A stretch of DNA of 63,965 nt from Propionibacteriaceae bacterium P6A17 (GTDB lineage: Bacteria; Actinomycetota; Actinomycetes; Propionibacteriales; Propionibacteriaceae), in NCBI GenBank assembly GCA_000619965.1, contig KK211046.1, positions 1-63,965 on the forward strand. The letters run 5' to 3'. Within the stretch, counting starts at the first letter, position 1. The number at the start of each line of letters is the position of its first letter. Positions 27,031 through 36,057 of this stretch are shown piece by piece. Position numbers and translations under genes: made by a program. The notes under the pieces were generated by a model. The model saw nothing but the letters and a program-made list of their open reading frames with translations, made no database searches and was not told the DNA's origin.

Positions 27031-28185
27031 ATGGGCGAAGTGACGGTCGCGCCTGGCTCGCAGGCGTCGTTGCGGGAGGCCAACACGGCGAGGGTCGTCG
27101 ACGCCCTCAAGCAGTACGGACGCCTCACGCAGGTGGAGATCGCCTCCGCCACCGGGCTCTCGCCCGCGACCGTGTCCAACATCGTCCGCCAGTTGTTGAG
27201 CGAGCGGGCCGTCGAGACGACCGCCACGACGCGCTCCGGACGCCGGGCCCAGCAGGTGAACCTCGTTCGATCGTCGTCGATGGCGATCGGAGTCCACATC
27301 GGGCCGCGCGCCATGGACCTCACCCTGACCGACACGACGCTCGACGCCGTTGAACGACTCCACCTGCCGCTGCCGGCAGACCATCGCTTCGACACGACCC
27401 TCGATCGCGCCGCACTGCTCACCGCGGAGATGGCCGACGCCTCGGGGGCGGGGATCTCGGACGTCGCCGCCGTCGGCGTCGCCATGCCGTCGAGCCTGCG
27501 TCGGGGGCCGAACGGCTTCGTCGGGCTCGATGCCTGGGAGGACATCGACGTGGCTGCGGTCCTTGGCACCCGGCTGGGGCGCAAGGTCGTCGTCGCGCGC
27601 GAAGTGGATGCGGCCGCGGTGGCCGAGGCCCGGCTGGGCAGCCTGAAGGGCGTCGGGCTGGGGCTCTACGTGCGGGTGGGGGAGTCGACCGACTCCGCCG
27701 TCGTCAGCGAGGGGACCGTGTTGCGCGGGGCGCCGGGCATCGGGCACGTGCAGGCGCAGCCCGCGGGCGCCATCTGCCGGTGCGGAGGGCGCGGATGTCT
27801 CAACACGCTGACCTCCATCCAGGCCATGCAGGAGCTGCTGCGGATCTCGCACGGCGCGCTCCAGCTCCGCGACATCGTGCAGCTCGCCAACCGCGGCGAC
27901 CGCGGGTGCCTGCAGGTGATTCGCGACGTGGGCCAGGCCATCGGTGTGGCGATCGGCGACGTGGCGAGCGTCATCGGCCCGGACGCCATCGTCGTCGGGG
28001 GCCCGCTCGCCGCGACGGGGGAGGCGCTCCTGCGCCCGATTCGGGAGGCGCTCGCGTCGCGACCCGTCTTGCCGGATTCCGGCGAGCTGCTCGTCGCCAG
28101 CGTGTTGGATGGGGACATCGAGTCGCTCGGGGTGTCGGCGCTGGCACACGACTCGGTCGACCAACCGTCGGTCAGGGAGAGGTGA
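27031..28185 (+). CDS. ROK-family transcriptional regulator
   Basis: This 384-residue protein has an N-terminal winged helix-turn-helix (residues about 10-65: ANTARVVDALKQYG, LTQVEIASATGLSPATVSNI) and a ROK sugar-kinase-like domain. The ROK zinc motif CRCGGRGCL is present near residue 249. The kinase catalytic region is altered (VRVGESTDSAV rather than a clear DxGGT), which suits a sugar-responsive repressor and not a kinase. ATG 27031 has TACGCT 6 nt upstream (leaderless). It is divergent from the importer operon, which it probably controls, and is followed by an ATPase gene 5 bp after its stop. Confidence 0.88.
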   Translation: MGEVTVAPGSQASLREANTARVVDALKQYGRLTQVEIASATGLSPATVSNIVRQLLSERAVETTATTRSGRRAQQVNLVRSSSMAIGVHIGPRAMDLTLTDTTLDAVERLHLPLPADHRFDTTLDRAALLTAEMADASGAGISDVAAVGVAMPSSLRRGPNGFVGLDAWEDIDVAAVLGTRLGRKVVVAREVDAAAVAEARLGSLKGVGLGLYVRVGESTDSAVVSEGTVLRGAPGIGHVQAQPAGAICRCGGRGCLNTLTSIQAMQELLRISHGALQLRDIVQLANRGDRGCLQVIRDVGQAIGVAIGDVASVIGPDAIVVGGPLAATGEALLRPIREALASRPVLPDSGELLVASVLDGDIESLGVSALAHDSVDQPSVRER

Positions 28186-28190
28186 CAACG

Positions 28191-28940
28191 ATGCTGCCCT
28201 TGCTGCAGGTCCGTGGGGTGCACAAGTACTTCGGTGGTGTCCACGCGCTCGAAGGCGTGGACTTCGAGGTGGGCGCAGGCGAGGTTGTCGGGCTCGTCGG
28301 CGACAACGCAGCGGGAAAGTCGACGCTGGCGCGGATCATCGCGGGCGTGTACCGGCCCGACGCGGGCGACGTCCTCCTCGAAGGCAAACCCGTCCAGATC
28401 GCCTCGCCGAAGATGGCACTGGACCTGGGGATCGCCACCGTCTTCCAAGAGTTCGCGCTGGTCGAGAGCCTCGACGTCGTGTCCAACCTGTTCCTCGGCC
28501 GTGAGATCGTCCACCGGGGCCTGCTCGCGCGCGACGAGATGGAGCGGCTCACGAGGAGTTATCTGCGGCAGCTCAACAGCCGCATTCCCGACGTGCACGT
28601 CCAGCTCCAGACGCTCTCCGCCGGGCAACGCCAGTGCGTCAGCATCGCCCGCGCGCTGGTGACCGACCCGCGCATCATCGTCCTCGACGAGCCGACCGCC
28701 TCGCTGTCGGTGGCGCAGACTGCCGAGGTGCTGCAACACATCGAACGGCTGCGCGACATGGGCCTGGGCGTGGTCTTCATCGGGCACAACCTCTCCGACA
28801 TCCGGGCCGTCGCCGATCGGATCGAGGTGCTCCGCCACGGCCACAACAACGGCTCCTTCCCCGCAGGCTCCGCGAAACAGGAGGATCTGCTCGCCGCCAT
28901 CACGGGAGCGGCGCGGTATCCGTCGCGCGCGCCGGCGTAA
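28191..28940 (+). CDS. Single-domain sugar-type ABC ATPase
   Basis: This 249-residue ATP-binding protein resembles the first half of MmsA/RbsA: YFGGVHALEGVDF, Walker A GDNAAGKST, QEFALVESLDVVSNLFLGRE, a variant signature LSAGQRQCVSIARAL and Walker B IIVLDEPTASLS, with switch His in VFIGHN. Half-size versions of this class serve fructose- and other sugar-type importers in some bacteria. ATG 28191 has AGGGAGAGG 8 nt upstream. A GTG 9 bp earlier is possible. No permease or binding protein follows on this strand, so it is either an orphan or works with the MmsB permease across the spacer. Confidence 0.85.
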   Translation: MLPLLQVRGVHKYFGGVHALEGVDFEVGAGEVVGLVGDNAAGKSTLARIIAGVYRPDAGDVLLEGKPVQIASPKMALDLGIATVFQEFALVESLDVVSNLFLGREIVHRGLLARDEMERLTRSYLRQLNSRIPDVHVQLQTLSAGQRQCVSIARALVTDPRIIVLDEPTASLSVAQTAEVLQHIERLRDMGLGVVFIGHNLSDIRAVADRIEVLRHGHNNGSFPAGSAKQEDLLAAITGAARYPSRAPA

Positions 28941-28959
28941 GGCCCTCGGGTGGAGGAAG

Positions 28960-29634
28960 TTATACCGTCGACGGTGGGACATCCTCCGCCCAAGCGATGC
29001 GTTCGTCGATGGAGATCTGCGCGACGGCGTCGTCGCCCATCCCGTGGGTCACGACGCTGGATCCGCCGCCGAGCAGGGGCGCGACGAGCATCTCGCGCAG
29101 ATCGGCCCACGACCCGCCCGGCTCGACGAACAGCCTGCGGTCCGCGCGCCCCGGCACCCGGCGAAGGTCCGCGAACGTCACCCCCGGGAAGGCCGGGGCG
29201 ACGTCGTCGGGGCGTCCCGGCAGGGCCACGTCGGGCTGGGCCAGCACCTCGACGTAGTCCGTGGCGTCGTCGGGCTCGACGTCGAAGCCGCGTCCCAGCG
29301 GGTGCAGGGAGCACGCGACAGTCGTCGTGCCGCGTCGGGGGTCGGAGGGCCCCACGACGGCGAAGCTTGCGTCGTCGGGGACCCCGGGGACGACTTCGGC
29401 GCCCGCGAACCACGCGGCGACGCACCACACCATCGTGACCCAGTGGCCCGGGTCGGTCTCCAGCAGTCCCAGGGCCAGCGGCTCGTCGGGGTCGCCACCG
29501 AGGTCGTCGAACAGGTTGGCCGTCTTCGTCACCCAGTTGGCGAACGTGACGCCCGAGAGCTCGATGCGCCCCACCGGTGAGTAGTGGGTGACGAACGGTG
29601 TCGGGGACGGGTGGGAAAGGGCGTCGTGGAGCAT
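28960..29634 (-). CDS. TIGR03089 family protein (truncated adenylation-domain relative)
   Basis: This 224-residue protein matches the actinobacterial TIGR03089 family, which resembles only the N-terminal part of AMP-binding/acyl-CoA synthetase enzymes. It keeps VGRIELSGVTFANWVTKTAN and the strand-helix pattern of that fold, and ends GMGDDAVAQISIDERIAWA. The P-loop and adenylate-binding motifs of active synthetases are absent, so it is probably not an active ligase. ATG 29634 has TACCAT 6 nt upstream (leaderless). It is divergent from manC with 69 bp between the start codons, an arrangement I recall in other actinobacteria. Function is unknown. Confidence 0.8.
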   Translation of the reverse strand: MLHDALSHPSPTPFVTHYSPVGRIELSGVTFANWVTKTANLFDDLGGDPDEPLALGLLETDPGHWVTMVWCVAAWFAGAEVVPGVPDDASFAVVGPSDPRRGTTTVACSLHPLGRGFDVEPDDATDYVEVLAQPDVALPGRPDDVAPAFPGVTFADLRRVPGRADRRLFVEPGGSWADLREMLVAPLLGGGSSVVTHGMGDDAVAQISIDERIAWAEDVPPSTV

Positions 29635-29703
29635 GTTGCGATGGTAGTCGGACGCGACGGCGCGCTGCGGCGACGACCGCTGGGCTTGGGCTAGCGTGTC
29701 CCC

Positions 29704-30777
29704 ATGAGATACGTCGTCATCATGGCCGGCGGGTCCGGCACGAGGCTGTGGCCGCTGTCCCGCAAGGGCCGCCCGAAGCAGTTGCTGGAGATCTTCGGGG
29801 GGAAGTCGCTGTTGCGCCTGGCCTACGAGCGTCTCGAAGGCCTGCTGCCGACCGAGCAGATCCTCGTGTGCACAGGACGGGCCTACGCCGACGACGTGCG
29901 TGCCCAGCTCCCCGAACTGCCGGCGGAGAACCTGCTGGGGGAGCCCGTGGGCCGAGACTCGGTCAACGCGGTCGGCTGGTCGGCGGCAGTGCTGCTCGAG
30001 CGCGACCCGGAGGCGGACGTCGCCATGGTCACCGCCGACCAGATCATCACACCGGCCGACCGCTTCCGGGCGACCCTCGCCGAGGCGTTCGTCGCCGCCG
30101 AGGAGATTCCCGGAGCGCTCGTCACCCTGGGCGTCGTGCCCACGTCCGCCCACACCGGCTACGGCTACCTGCGCCGCGGCGAGGAGCTGCGCCCGGGCGC
30201 CTTCCGCATCGAGGAATTCAAGGAGAAGCCGAGCCTCGACGTCGCGCGCGGATACGTCGAGTCGGGGCAGTACTGGTGGAACGCGGGCATGTTCGTGTGG
30301 CGCGCCGCGACGCTGTTCGCCCAGCTCGAGCGGTTCCTCCCGGAGAACGCGGCCGTGCTGCATGAGGTGGCCGCCCATCCCGAGCGGCTCGACGAGCTGT
30401 TCCCGACGTTGGCCCGCACATCCGTGGACTACGCGATCATGGAGCCCGCCGCGACGGGAGCCAGCGGCGCCGTCGTCGTCGGGATCCCGCTCGAGGTGCA
30501 GTGGAGCGACGTCGGCGGCTACCTGAGCTACGCGGAGCTGCTGCCCAAGGATCACCACGGCAACACGGTGACCGGCCAGTCGGTGCTCCTGGACTCGTCG
30601 GGTTGTATCGTCCTCAACATGGTTGGACCGGAGCACGTCGTCGCCACCCTCGGCCTCGAGGGCATGCTCGTCGTCGCCACGCCGCAAGCCACCCTCGTGG
30701 CAGGGCTCAACGACGTCGAGCGCGTGAAGATGGTGGTGGCGCAGGTCTCCGAACGCTACGGAGCCGAGCTCGCATGA
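29704..30777 (+). CDS. manC: Mannose-1-phosphate guanylyltransferase
   Basis: This 357-residue nucleotidyltransferase makes GDP-mannose from GTP and mannose-1-phosphate. The signature MAGGSGTRLWPLSRKGRPKQ is followed by VTADQIITP, GYGYLRRGEEL, KEKPSLDVA, WWNAGMFVW and DYAIMEPAA. There is no C-terminal isomerase domain, so it is the monofunctional type. ATG 29704 has TAGCGT 6 nt upstream and no Shine-Dalgarno (leaderless). With manB downstream it supplies GDP-mannose for envelope glycans. Confidence 0.93.
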   Translation: MRYVVIMAGGSGTRLWPLSRKGRPKQLLEIFGGKSLLRLAYERLEGLLPTEQILVCTGRAYADDVRAQLPELPAENLLGEPVGRDSVNAVGWSAAVLLERDPEADVAMVTADQIITPADRFRATLAEAFVAAEEIPGALVTLGVVPTSAHTGYGYLRRGEELRPGAFRIEEFKEKPSLDVARGYVESGQYWWNAGMFVWRAATLFAQLERFLPENAAVLHEVAAHPERLDELFPTLARTSVDYAIMEPAATGASGAVVVGIPLEVQWSDVGGYLSYAELLPKDHHGNTVTGQSVLLDSSGCIVLNMVGPEHVVATLGLEGMLVVATPQATLVAGLNDVERVKMVVAQVSERYGAELA

Positions 30778-31415
30778 TCCGTTCCGACGACCGCCGCAGC
30801 GTCGGTGTCTGGCTGTCCTGGCTGGCGCTCGCGCTCGTTGTCGTCGGACTCGCCGAGGCCGCCGCGGTCGCGTGGGCGACGCAGCAGGCGGGCGCTCGCA
30901 CCGTGGCATCGGCGCTCCGGGGCATGGTCGCCGACGCCGGCGCAGGCGTCCCACTCCCGGGCGCGCTGTGGGCCGGGGTGATCCTCACAGCCTGCACCTC
31001 GTCGGTGCGGCTCTGGGCCCGCTACGTCGTCTCCATCGCCGCGATTTTGGGCGCGGGCGTCGCCTCGGCGGTCTCGCTCGTGGCGCTGCGCGAGGTGGTC
31101 GTCGCGGAGCCGCTCGGCCCCACCCACCTCCAGCTCGCCGCGCTGGCCGTCGCGCCGGTGCTGCTCGCGGCGTGGTCTGTCGCCGACGTCCTGCACCGGC
31201 GGTCCCGGGCGCTCGCGTCGGCCCGCCCTGCGCCCGCGCTCCAAATCGTTCCCACCTCGCCCAGCACTCCCGTGGCCGGGCCACCGGTGCAGGGAGCTGG
31301 CTGGGCGGTCGCCGCCGGCTCCGACTGGTCCGTCACCTCGTCCCCGTGGCCTCGAGCCGACGACGACCCCGACGGCACGCTCGTCCGGCCGCCCATCCGT
31401 CGCCGCGTGCGCTGA
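30774..31415 (+). CDS. Membrane protein of unknown function
   Basis: This 213-residue protein has four hydrophobic segments (about 14-35, 58-76, 80-102 and 115-135) and a polar, Pro/Ser-rich C-terminal tail from about residue 145. Topology resembles the Trp-biosynthesis-associated/TIGR02234-like membrane proteins, but I see no decisive motif. ATG 30774 overlaps the manC stop by 4 bp, so it is translationally coupled to manC. Confidence 0.7.
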   Translation: MIRSDDRRSVGVWLSWLALALVVVGLAEAAAVAWATQQAGARTVASALRGMVADAGAGVPLPGALWAGVILTACTSSVRLWARYVVSIAAILGAGVASAVSLVALREVVVAEPLGPTHLQLAALAVAPVLLAAWSVADVLHRRSRALASARPAPALQIVPTSPSTPVAGPPVQGAGWAVAAGSDWSVTSSPWPRADDDPDGTLVRPPIRRRVR

Positions 31416-31550
31416 GGGCGCCGACGATGCCGCGCGGGTTCGGGCCGGGTAGGGTGGGCCCCCGCGCCGACGACCGGGTTTCGTTCCCAAACCGTTGCCG
31501 AAATCCCCGGCGTGTCGCGTTGCGCGAATTCTGCCCCTTCGCCATCTCGC

Positions 31551-31579
31551 TTGACGTGTTCGAATAACATGTGTGTAAT
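31551..31579 (+). promoter_or_regulatory. Promoter of whiB
   Basis: TTGACG (31551-31556), a 17-bp spacer and TGTAAT (31574-31579) form a near-consensus housekeeping sigma promoter. Transcription would begin near 31586, about 13 nt before the GTG start, with AAAGGAGG between. The upstream part of this 183-bp spacer shows a GGTTT/AAACC inverted repeat near 31478-31494. Confidence 0.65.
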
Positions 31580-31598
31580 TCTCTGGAAAGGAGGGGCC

Positions 31599-31862
31599 GT
31601 GAACGACGAATTGCTGTCGCTGCTCGACGGCGACGACACGGGCTTCTTCGCCTGGCAGGCGGAGGCGCTCTGCGCGCAGACCGACCCCGAAGCATTCTTC
31701 CCCGAGAAGGGCGGATCCACGCGGGAGGCCAAGCGCGTCTGCCAGAACTGCACGGTGCGTGCGGAGTGCCTGGAGTACGCGCTGGCACACGACGAGCGCT
31801 TCGGCATCTGGGGTGGACTGTCCGAGCGGGAGCGGCGCAAGCTGAAACGCGCCGCAGTCTGA
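31599..31862 (+). CDS. whiB2: WhiB-family iron-sulfur regulator (WhiB2/WhmD-like)
   Basis: This 87-residue Wbl protein binds a [4Fe-4S] cluster through Cys25, Cys48, Cys51 and Cys57 (LC, VCQNC, EC). It carries the GIWGG turn (69-73) followed by LSERERRKLKR, the basic DNA-binding tail. Members of this subgroup (WhiB2, WhmD, Streptomyces WhiB) control septation and cell division, usually with the housekeeping sigma factor. GTG 31599 is preceded by AAAGGAGG, one of the best ribosome sites in the window. The gene order around it (manC, whiB, large glycosyltransferase, DUF5719, DUF3499, manB) matches the mycobacterial Rv3257c-Rv3264c region as I recall it. Confidence 0.9.
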   Translation: MNDELLSLLDGDDTGFFAWQAEALCAQTDPEAFFPEKGGSTREAKRVCQNCTVRAECLEYALAHDERFGIWGGLSERERRKLKRAAV

Positions 31863-31878
31863 CCGGGAGGAAGCACGG

Positions 31879-34824
31879 GTGAGCGAAGCCGACGAGGGCC
31901 AGCACTTCAAGGACCTCTGGGCCTGGGCTGACGAGGGTGAGGACACGGGGGCGGTCCCTCCCGTCAGCCCAGAGTTCGTCTTGGGCATCATGGTGGTGCG
32001 CGACGCCGCGGCCTGGCTGCCGGGTCAGCTCGACGCACTGGCCCGCAGCAGCGTGCGGCCGGGGCGGCTGGTGGCCGTCGACGCCGCGTCGACCGACGAA
32101 TCCCCTCGCCTGCTCGAGGAGGCGCGGGAGCGCGGTGTGCTCGACGAGATCGTCACCCTCGACGACGCCCCCGGCTTCGCGGACGCGGTGGCGGCGGGCG
32201 TCGGCGCCCAGACCCCGCCGTGGCTGTGGATCCTCCACGACGACTCCGCCCCCGACCCCGACGCCCTCGCCTGCCTGCTCGCTGCGGCGCCCAGCGCCGA
32301 CCTCATCTTCCCCAAGCTGCTGGCCCCGCGTCGGCGCAACTATCCAGACCTGATCGCCGAGTGCGGCCAATCCATCACCGCCATCGGCCAGCGCGTCGGC
32401 ACGCCCGACGAGGGCGACATCGACCAGCGCCAGATCGAGCCGGGCGCCGTCCTGGGTGGCTCCACGGCGGGCATGCTGGTGCGCGGTGAGCTGTGGGCCG
32501 AGCTCGGCGGGCTCGCACCCGAGCTCGGCGGGCACCGCGACGGCGTCGACTTCGGCTGGCGCGCCAACCTCGCCGGCTGGCGGGTCGTGACCGCACCTCT
32601 GGCTGCCCTGGTGCACGCCCAGGCGGGCATGACCGGCGAGCGACCCACCGGCGAGCATCCCCACGTCGCGGACCGGCTGGCCGCGCTGCGCCTCGTCGCC
32701 GCGCACGGCACGCCTCCCGGGCGGCTCGCCGTGGCGAGCTGGGGGCGCGCGATCGGCTTCCTGTTTGCGAAGTCCCCGTCCCTGGCCGCGGCCGAGCTGC
32801 GTGCGCTGCGCCGATTCCGGGCGACGAAGGGCGCCACGTCGGCACTGGCCGAGCGCATCCCGGAGGGCAACGCCGAAGCGGTGGCGGATCTGCTGCCCGG
32901 CAAACACTGGGCGCTGCGCAACGCCGCAGATCGGGTGGGCAGCGCCATTGCCGACCGCTACCGGGAGTTCACCGCAGACACGTCCATCGACGAGCTCACC
33001 TCCGACGAGTACGCGCGCGCCTTTGACCGCGGCACGCGCCTCGCCCCGGGCGTCGCGCTCGCCGTCGCCTTCCTCGTTGCGGGCGTGGCGGCTGGCTGGC
33101 GGCTCTGGGGCGGCACCGACTTCGCCGGTGGCGGCCTCCTGCCGGCACCCGACGGGGCCTCCGCGCTCTGGCAGTCCTACCTTGGGTCGGGCTCGCCGGC
33201 GCTCGGGCTGGGCGCCGCGGCCTCCGCCCTGCTGTTCGGCCAGCCGCGGGTGCTCGTCGGTTGCCTGCTCCTGCTCGGCCCGGTGCTCGCCGCGCTGTCG
33301 GCCAACTCGTTGCTCCGACGACTGGGCCTGGCGCCCCAGGCCGCTGCCGTCGGAGGTGGCGCGTGGGCTGCGTCGGTGTTGGCGCTCGGGCTGCCTGCGG
33401 CCGGCGACGTGACGGGCCTGACGTTCGCCATCGTCGCCCCGCTGCTGCTGCGTGGCCTCCATCGCATGCTGACCGAACCACGCCAGGGCGCGGAAGGGCT
33501 TCGAGCGCCGGCTGCCGTCGCGTTCTGGCTGTTCGTCCTGTCCGCGTTCTGGCCGGCGGCCCTCGTGCTGGCGACGCTGGGGGCGCTCGTCGCCGCGCTG
33601 ACGCGTCGGGGCCGCCCGCTGCACTGGGCGGTCGCGATCGTGCCCGCCTGGCTGCTGATGGGCCCCTGGCTGGGGCACCTGTTCGCCCACCCGGGGCGCC
33701 TGCTCACCGGTGTGGATCCGCTCGGCTGGCCGCAGTTCCCCGCCGCGGGGATCGGCCTGCTGCTGGGGCGGATCGTGCCGTCGGGAGTGCCGGTATGGCT
33801 GAGCGCGACGGTGTTCGTCGGGCTCGCCGTCTGCGCGGTCTGGGGGCTGCTGCGCACCGTTGAGGCGAAGGTGCGCTGGGTCCTCGTCGGAGCGATCACG
33901 GTGCCGCTGGTCGTCGGGGTGGCGTTGTCGCGGCTCGCGCTGCCCGTGGGCGGCGCGCACGCCCGAGCGCTCGTGACCGTCTGGGCACTGATGGTCGTCG
34001 CGGGCATGATCGCCGCCGCGCTCGCGCCCGAGCACGGGGCGGAGCCTGCCGCCCGGCGCATCACGCAAACCACGCTGGCGACGGTGCTCGTCGCCGTCAC
34101 CGTCTGCGCGTGGCCCTTCGTCGGGTTCCGCGGACCGGTGACGAGCTCGGGCGCACAACTGCCGGCCTACGTCCGCGACGTGCTCCACTCGCCGCGCGAC
34201 AGCCGCGCACTCATCATCCGCAAGGATGAACGGCTCAACTGGAACCTCGTCGACGCCCGTGACCCCCAGTGGGGCTCGGGGGAGCGCACCACGATCCCGG
34301 CGGAGGTGGACGAGCTCGTGCAGTCCATCGGCGCGGGGGTTGTCGCCGACGACGTCGCGGACCGGCTGCGCGCGCTGGCGATCTCCCACGTGGCGCTGTC
34401 CGGATTCTCGCCCGAGTCGCTGGTGGCACTCGGCAACGCCGAGGGCATCCAGACCACCCCCACCACGGATCAGTTGCAGGTATTCACCGTGGTCGGTCTC
34501 GTCTCGCGCGCCAACGTCGTCGACGGCGACGTCGTCAACCCCGTCGTCGACGGGCAGGTGCCGGCGGGTGCGAAGGGCCGCACGCTCACCGTCGCGGGCC
34601 AGCCGGGTGCGGTGGTGACCGTCGGCGGCACGCAGCTCGAGGCGATCGACGGCGAGGTGCCGACGTACCGGCTCGACGACGCCGCGGGGGCACTCGAATA
34701 CGGCCCACCGGCGCGCTGGCCGTCGCTGATCTGGAGCATCGTGGTGCTCGCGGCGCTCGGGCTGCTCGCGCTGCCGACGGTGTCCGGGGCCGCGCAGGCC
34801 CGCCGCATGGGGGAGGACGACTGA
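31879..34824 (+). CDS. Large glycosyltransferase: GT2 domain plus polytopic membrane domain
   Basis: This protein has 981 residues. An N-terminal GT-A domain (about 30-290) contains LGIMVVRDAAAWLPGQL, LVAVDAASTDESP and WLWILHDDSAPDPDAL (the DD metal site), with a later GVDFGWRANLAGWRV segment. From about residue 390 there are roughly twelve hydrophobic helices to about 760. A Ser/Thr-containing extracytoplasmic domain and a final helix near 955 follow. GTG 31879 has GGGAGGA upstream. It lies 16 bp after whiB and overlaps the DUF5719 gene by 1 bp, so these are probably co-expressed. The family is actinobacterial and likely uses a lipid-linked or nucleotide sugar in envelope glycan synthesis. 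Substrate is unknown. Confidence 0.82.
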   Translation: MSEADEGQHFKDLWAWADEGEDTGAVPPVSPEFVLGIMVVRDAAAWLPGQLDALARSSVRPGRLVAVDAASTDESPRLLEEARERGVLDEIVTLDDAPGFADAVAAGVGAQTPPWLWILHDDSAPDPDALACLLAAAPSADLIFPKLLAPRRRNYPDLIAECGQSITAIGQRVGTPDEGDIDQRQIEPGAVLGGSTAGMLVRGELWAELGGLAPELGGHRDGVDFGWRANLAGWRVVTAPLAALVHAQAGMTGERPTGEHPHVADRLAALRLVAAHGTPPGRLAVASWGRAIGFLFAKSPSLAAAELRALRRFRATKGATSALAERIPEGNAEAVADLLPGKHWALRNAADRVGSAIADRYREFTADTSIDELTSDEYARAFDRGTRLAPGVALAVAFLVAGVAAGWRLWGGTDFAGGGLLPAPDGASALWQSYLGSGSPALGLGAAASALLFGQPRVLVGCLLLLGPVLAALSANSLLRRLGLAPQAAAVGGGAWAASVLALGLPAAGDVTGLTFAIVAPLLLRGLHRMLTEPRQGAEGLRAPAAVAFWLFVLSAFWPAALVLATLGALVAALTRRGRPLHWAVAIVPAWLLMGPWLGHLFAHPGRLLTGVDPLGWPQFPAAGIGLLLGRIVPSGVPVWLSATVFVGLAVCAVWGLLRTVEAKVRWVLVGAITVPLVVGVALSRLALPVGGAHARALVTVWALMVVAGMIAAALAPEHGAEPAARRITQTTLATVLVAVTVCAWPFVGFRGPVTSSGAQLPAYVRDVLHSPRDSRALIIRKDERLNWNLVDARDPQWGSGERTTIPAEVDELVQSIGAGVVADDVADRLRALAISHVALSGFSPESLVALGNAEGIQTTPTTDQLQVFTVVGLVSRANVVDGDVVNPVVDGQVPAGAKGRTLTVAGQPGAVVTVGGTQLEAIDGEVPTYRLDDAAGALEYGPPARWPSLIWSIVVLAALGLLALPTVSGAAQARRMGEDD

Positions 34825-36050
34825 TGCGCCAACGTCTCACTTCGATCGGCGTGCTGGCCGTCGCAGCGGCCGCCGCGCTCGCCATCGCCGCCGTCCCGGC
34901 CGCACCGACGGCCGGCCGCGTCGAGGTCGTGCCACCGCGGGACACGCGCGTGGCATGCCTGCCCGTCGTCGAGGGCCAGCTGCTCGCCCAGGGCCTGGGC
35001 CCGGTGACCGCGCGCCAGGACGGCGCCGACGTGGGCAGCCCCGGGACGACGATCACCGCGGCGGTCACGTCGCTCACCACCCTGCGCGGTCTCGCGCCGG
35101 CCGGCGGCGTGCTGTCGGACCAGGGGCAGTGGTCGCCGTGCGCGGAGCCCGCCACCAGCGGCATCGTGTCGTGGCCGGTCGCCAGCCGTGCCGAGCTGAG
35201 GCTGGCCAATCCCGACGCGTCGGAGGCGGTCGTCGACCTGCGCCTGTACGGCCCCGACGGTGTCATCGAGGCCGCCGGCGCCGGCGGGATCGCGCTCGCC
35301 CCCGGCGAGACCCGTCAGGTGGCCGTCTCGGTCCTCGCCGGCCGGGCCGACACGCCGGTGGCCGTCGAATGGACCGCCAGCCGGGGCCGGGCGGTCGCCG
35401 TCGGGGTGACCGCGGGCTCCCTTCGACACCTCTCGGGCAGCGCCGCCGTCGCCGCCACCACCATCCTGCCCGGGCAGGGCGAGGGCGGGGTGCCGCGCGT
35501 CGTTCTGACCAACCCGGGCGACGAGCGGGCCACCGCCACCATCACGCTGCTGTCCACCGGCGGCCGACGCGTCCCCGAATCCGGGCAGGACCTGTCCGTG
35601 CCCGCCCGATCGACCATCGTCGCGGACCTCGACGGCGGCACGTCCGGCGCCGCCGGGGCGTTCGAAGTGGAGTCCGACGAGCCGCTGGCGGCCACGCTGT
35701 TCACCGGCAGGGGGGAACAGGTGGGCGCCTCCGTCGGCGCGCCCGCCCACGAGTCCCTCACCGGGCTGGTGCCGCACGGGTCCGCACTGCAGCTCACCAA
35801 CCCCGGTGAGACGGACGCGGTGGCGAACATCACCATCGGCCAGAGCACGCAGCGGGTGGAGATCCAGTCGGGGGTCACGCACGTCGTGGCCGTCCCGGGG
35901 GATGCGCCGACGGTGGTCGCCGTCCAATCGGACGTGGCGCTGGTGGGTGCTGCGGTCACGACCGAGGGTCGCGGCATCGTGCCGCTGCGCTCGGCCACCG
36001 CACCGACCGCCGAGAGCATCCCCGCAGAGCGGGTGCCTACCCTGCGCTGA
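34824..36050 (+). CDS. DUF5719 secreted/anchored protein
   Basis: This 408-residue protein has an N-terminal signal or anchor (MRQRLTSIGVLAVAAAAALA, cleavage possible after VPAAPTAG). The mature part is Gly/Ala/Thr-rich and consists of repeated beta-strand segments such as AELRLANPDASEAVVDLRLY, VVLTNPGDERATATITLL and LQLTNPGETDAVANITI. These three related units suggest an immunoglobulin-like repeat array. It has two cysteines near the N-terminus (ACLP, PCAE). The ATG overlaps the previous stop by 1 bp. Its constant pairing with the big glycosyltransferase implies a shared role at the cell surface. Confidence 0.78.
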   Translation: MRQRLTSIGVLAVAAAAALAIAAVPAAPTAGRVEVVPPRDTRVACLPVVEGQLLAQGLGPVTARQDGADVGSPGTTITAAVTSLTTLRGLAPAGGVLSDQGQWSPCAEPATSGIVSWPVASRAELRLANPDASEAVVDLRLYGPDGVIEAAGAGGIALAPGETRQVAVSVLAGRADTPVAVEWTASRGRAVAVGVTAGSLRHLSGSAAVAATTILPGQGEGGVPRVVLTNPGDERATATITLLSTGGRRVPESGQDLSVPARSTIVADLDGGTSGAAGAFEVESDEPLAATLFTGRGEQVGASVGAPAHESLTGLVPHGSALQLTNPGETDAVANITIGQSTQRVEIQSGVTHVVAVPGDAPTVVAVQSDVALVGAAVTTEGRGIVPLRSATAPTAESIPAERVPTLR

Positions 36051-36057
36051 GCGCCGG

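Noticed and set aside
28960-30954. A 664-codon minus-strand frame covering TIGR03089 and manC
   Set aside because: Only the last 224 codons show real protein features. The rest is antisense to manC, and the leaderless element fixes the start at 29634.
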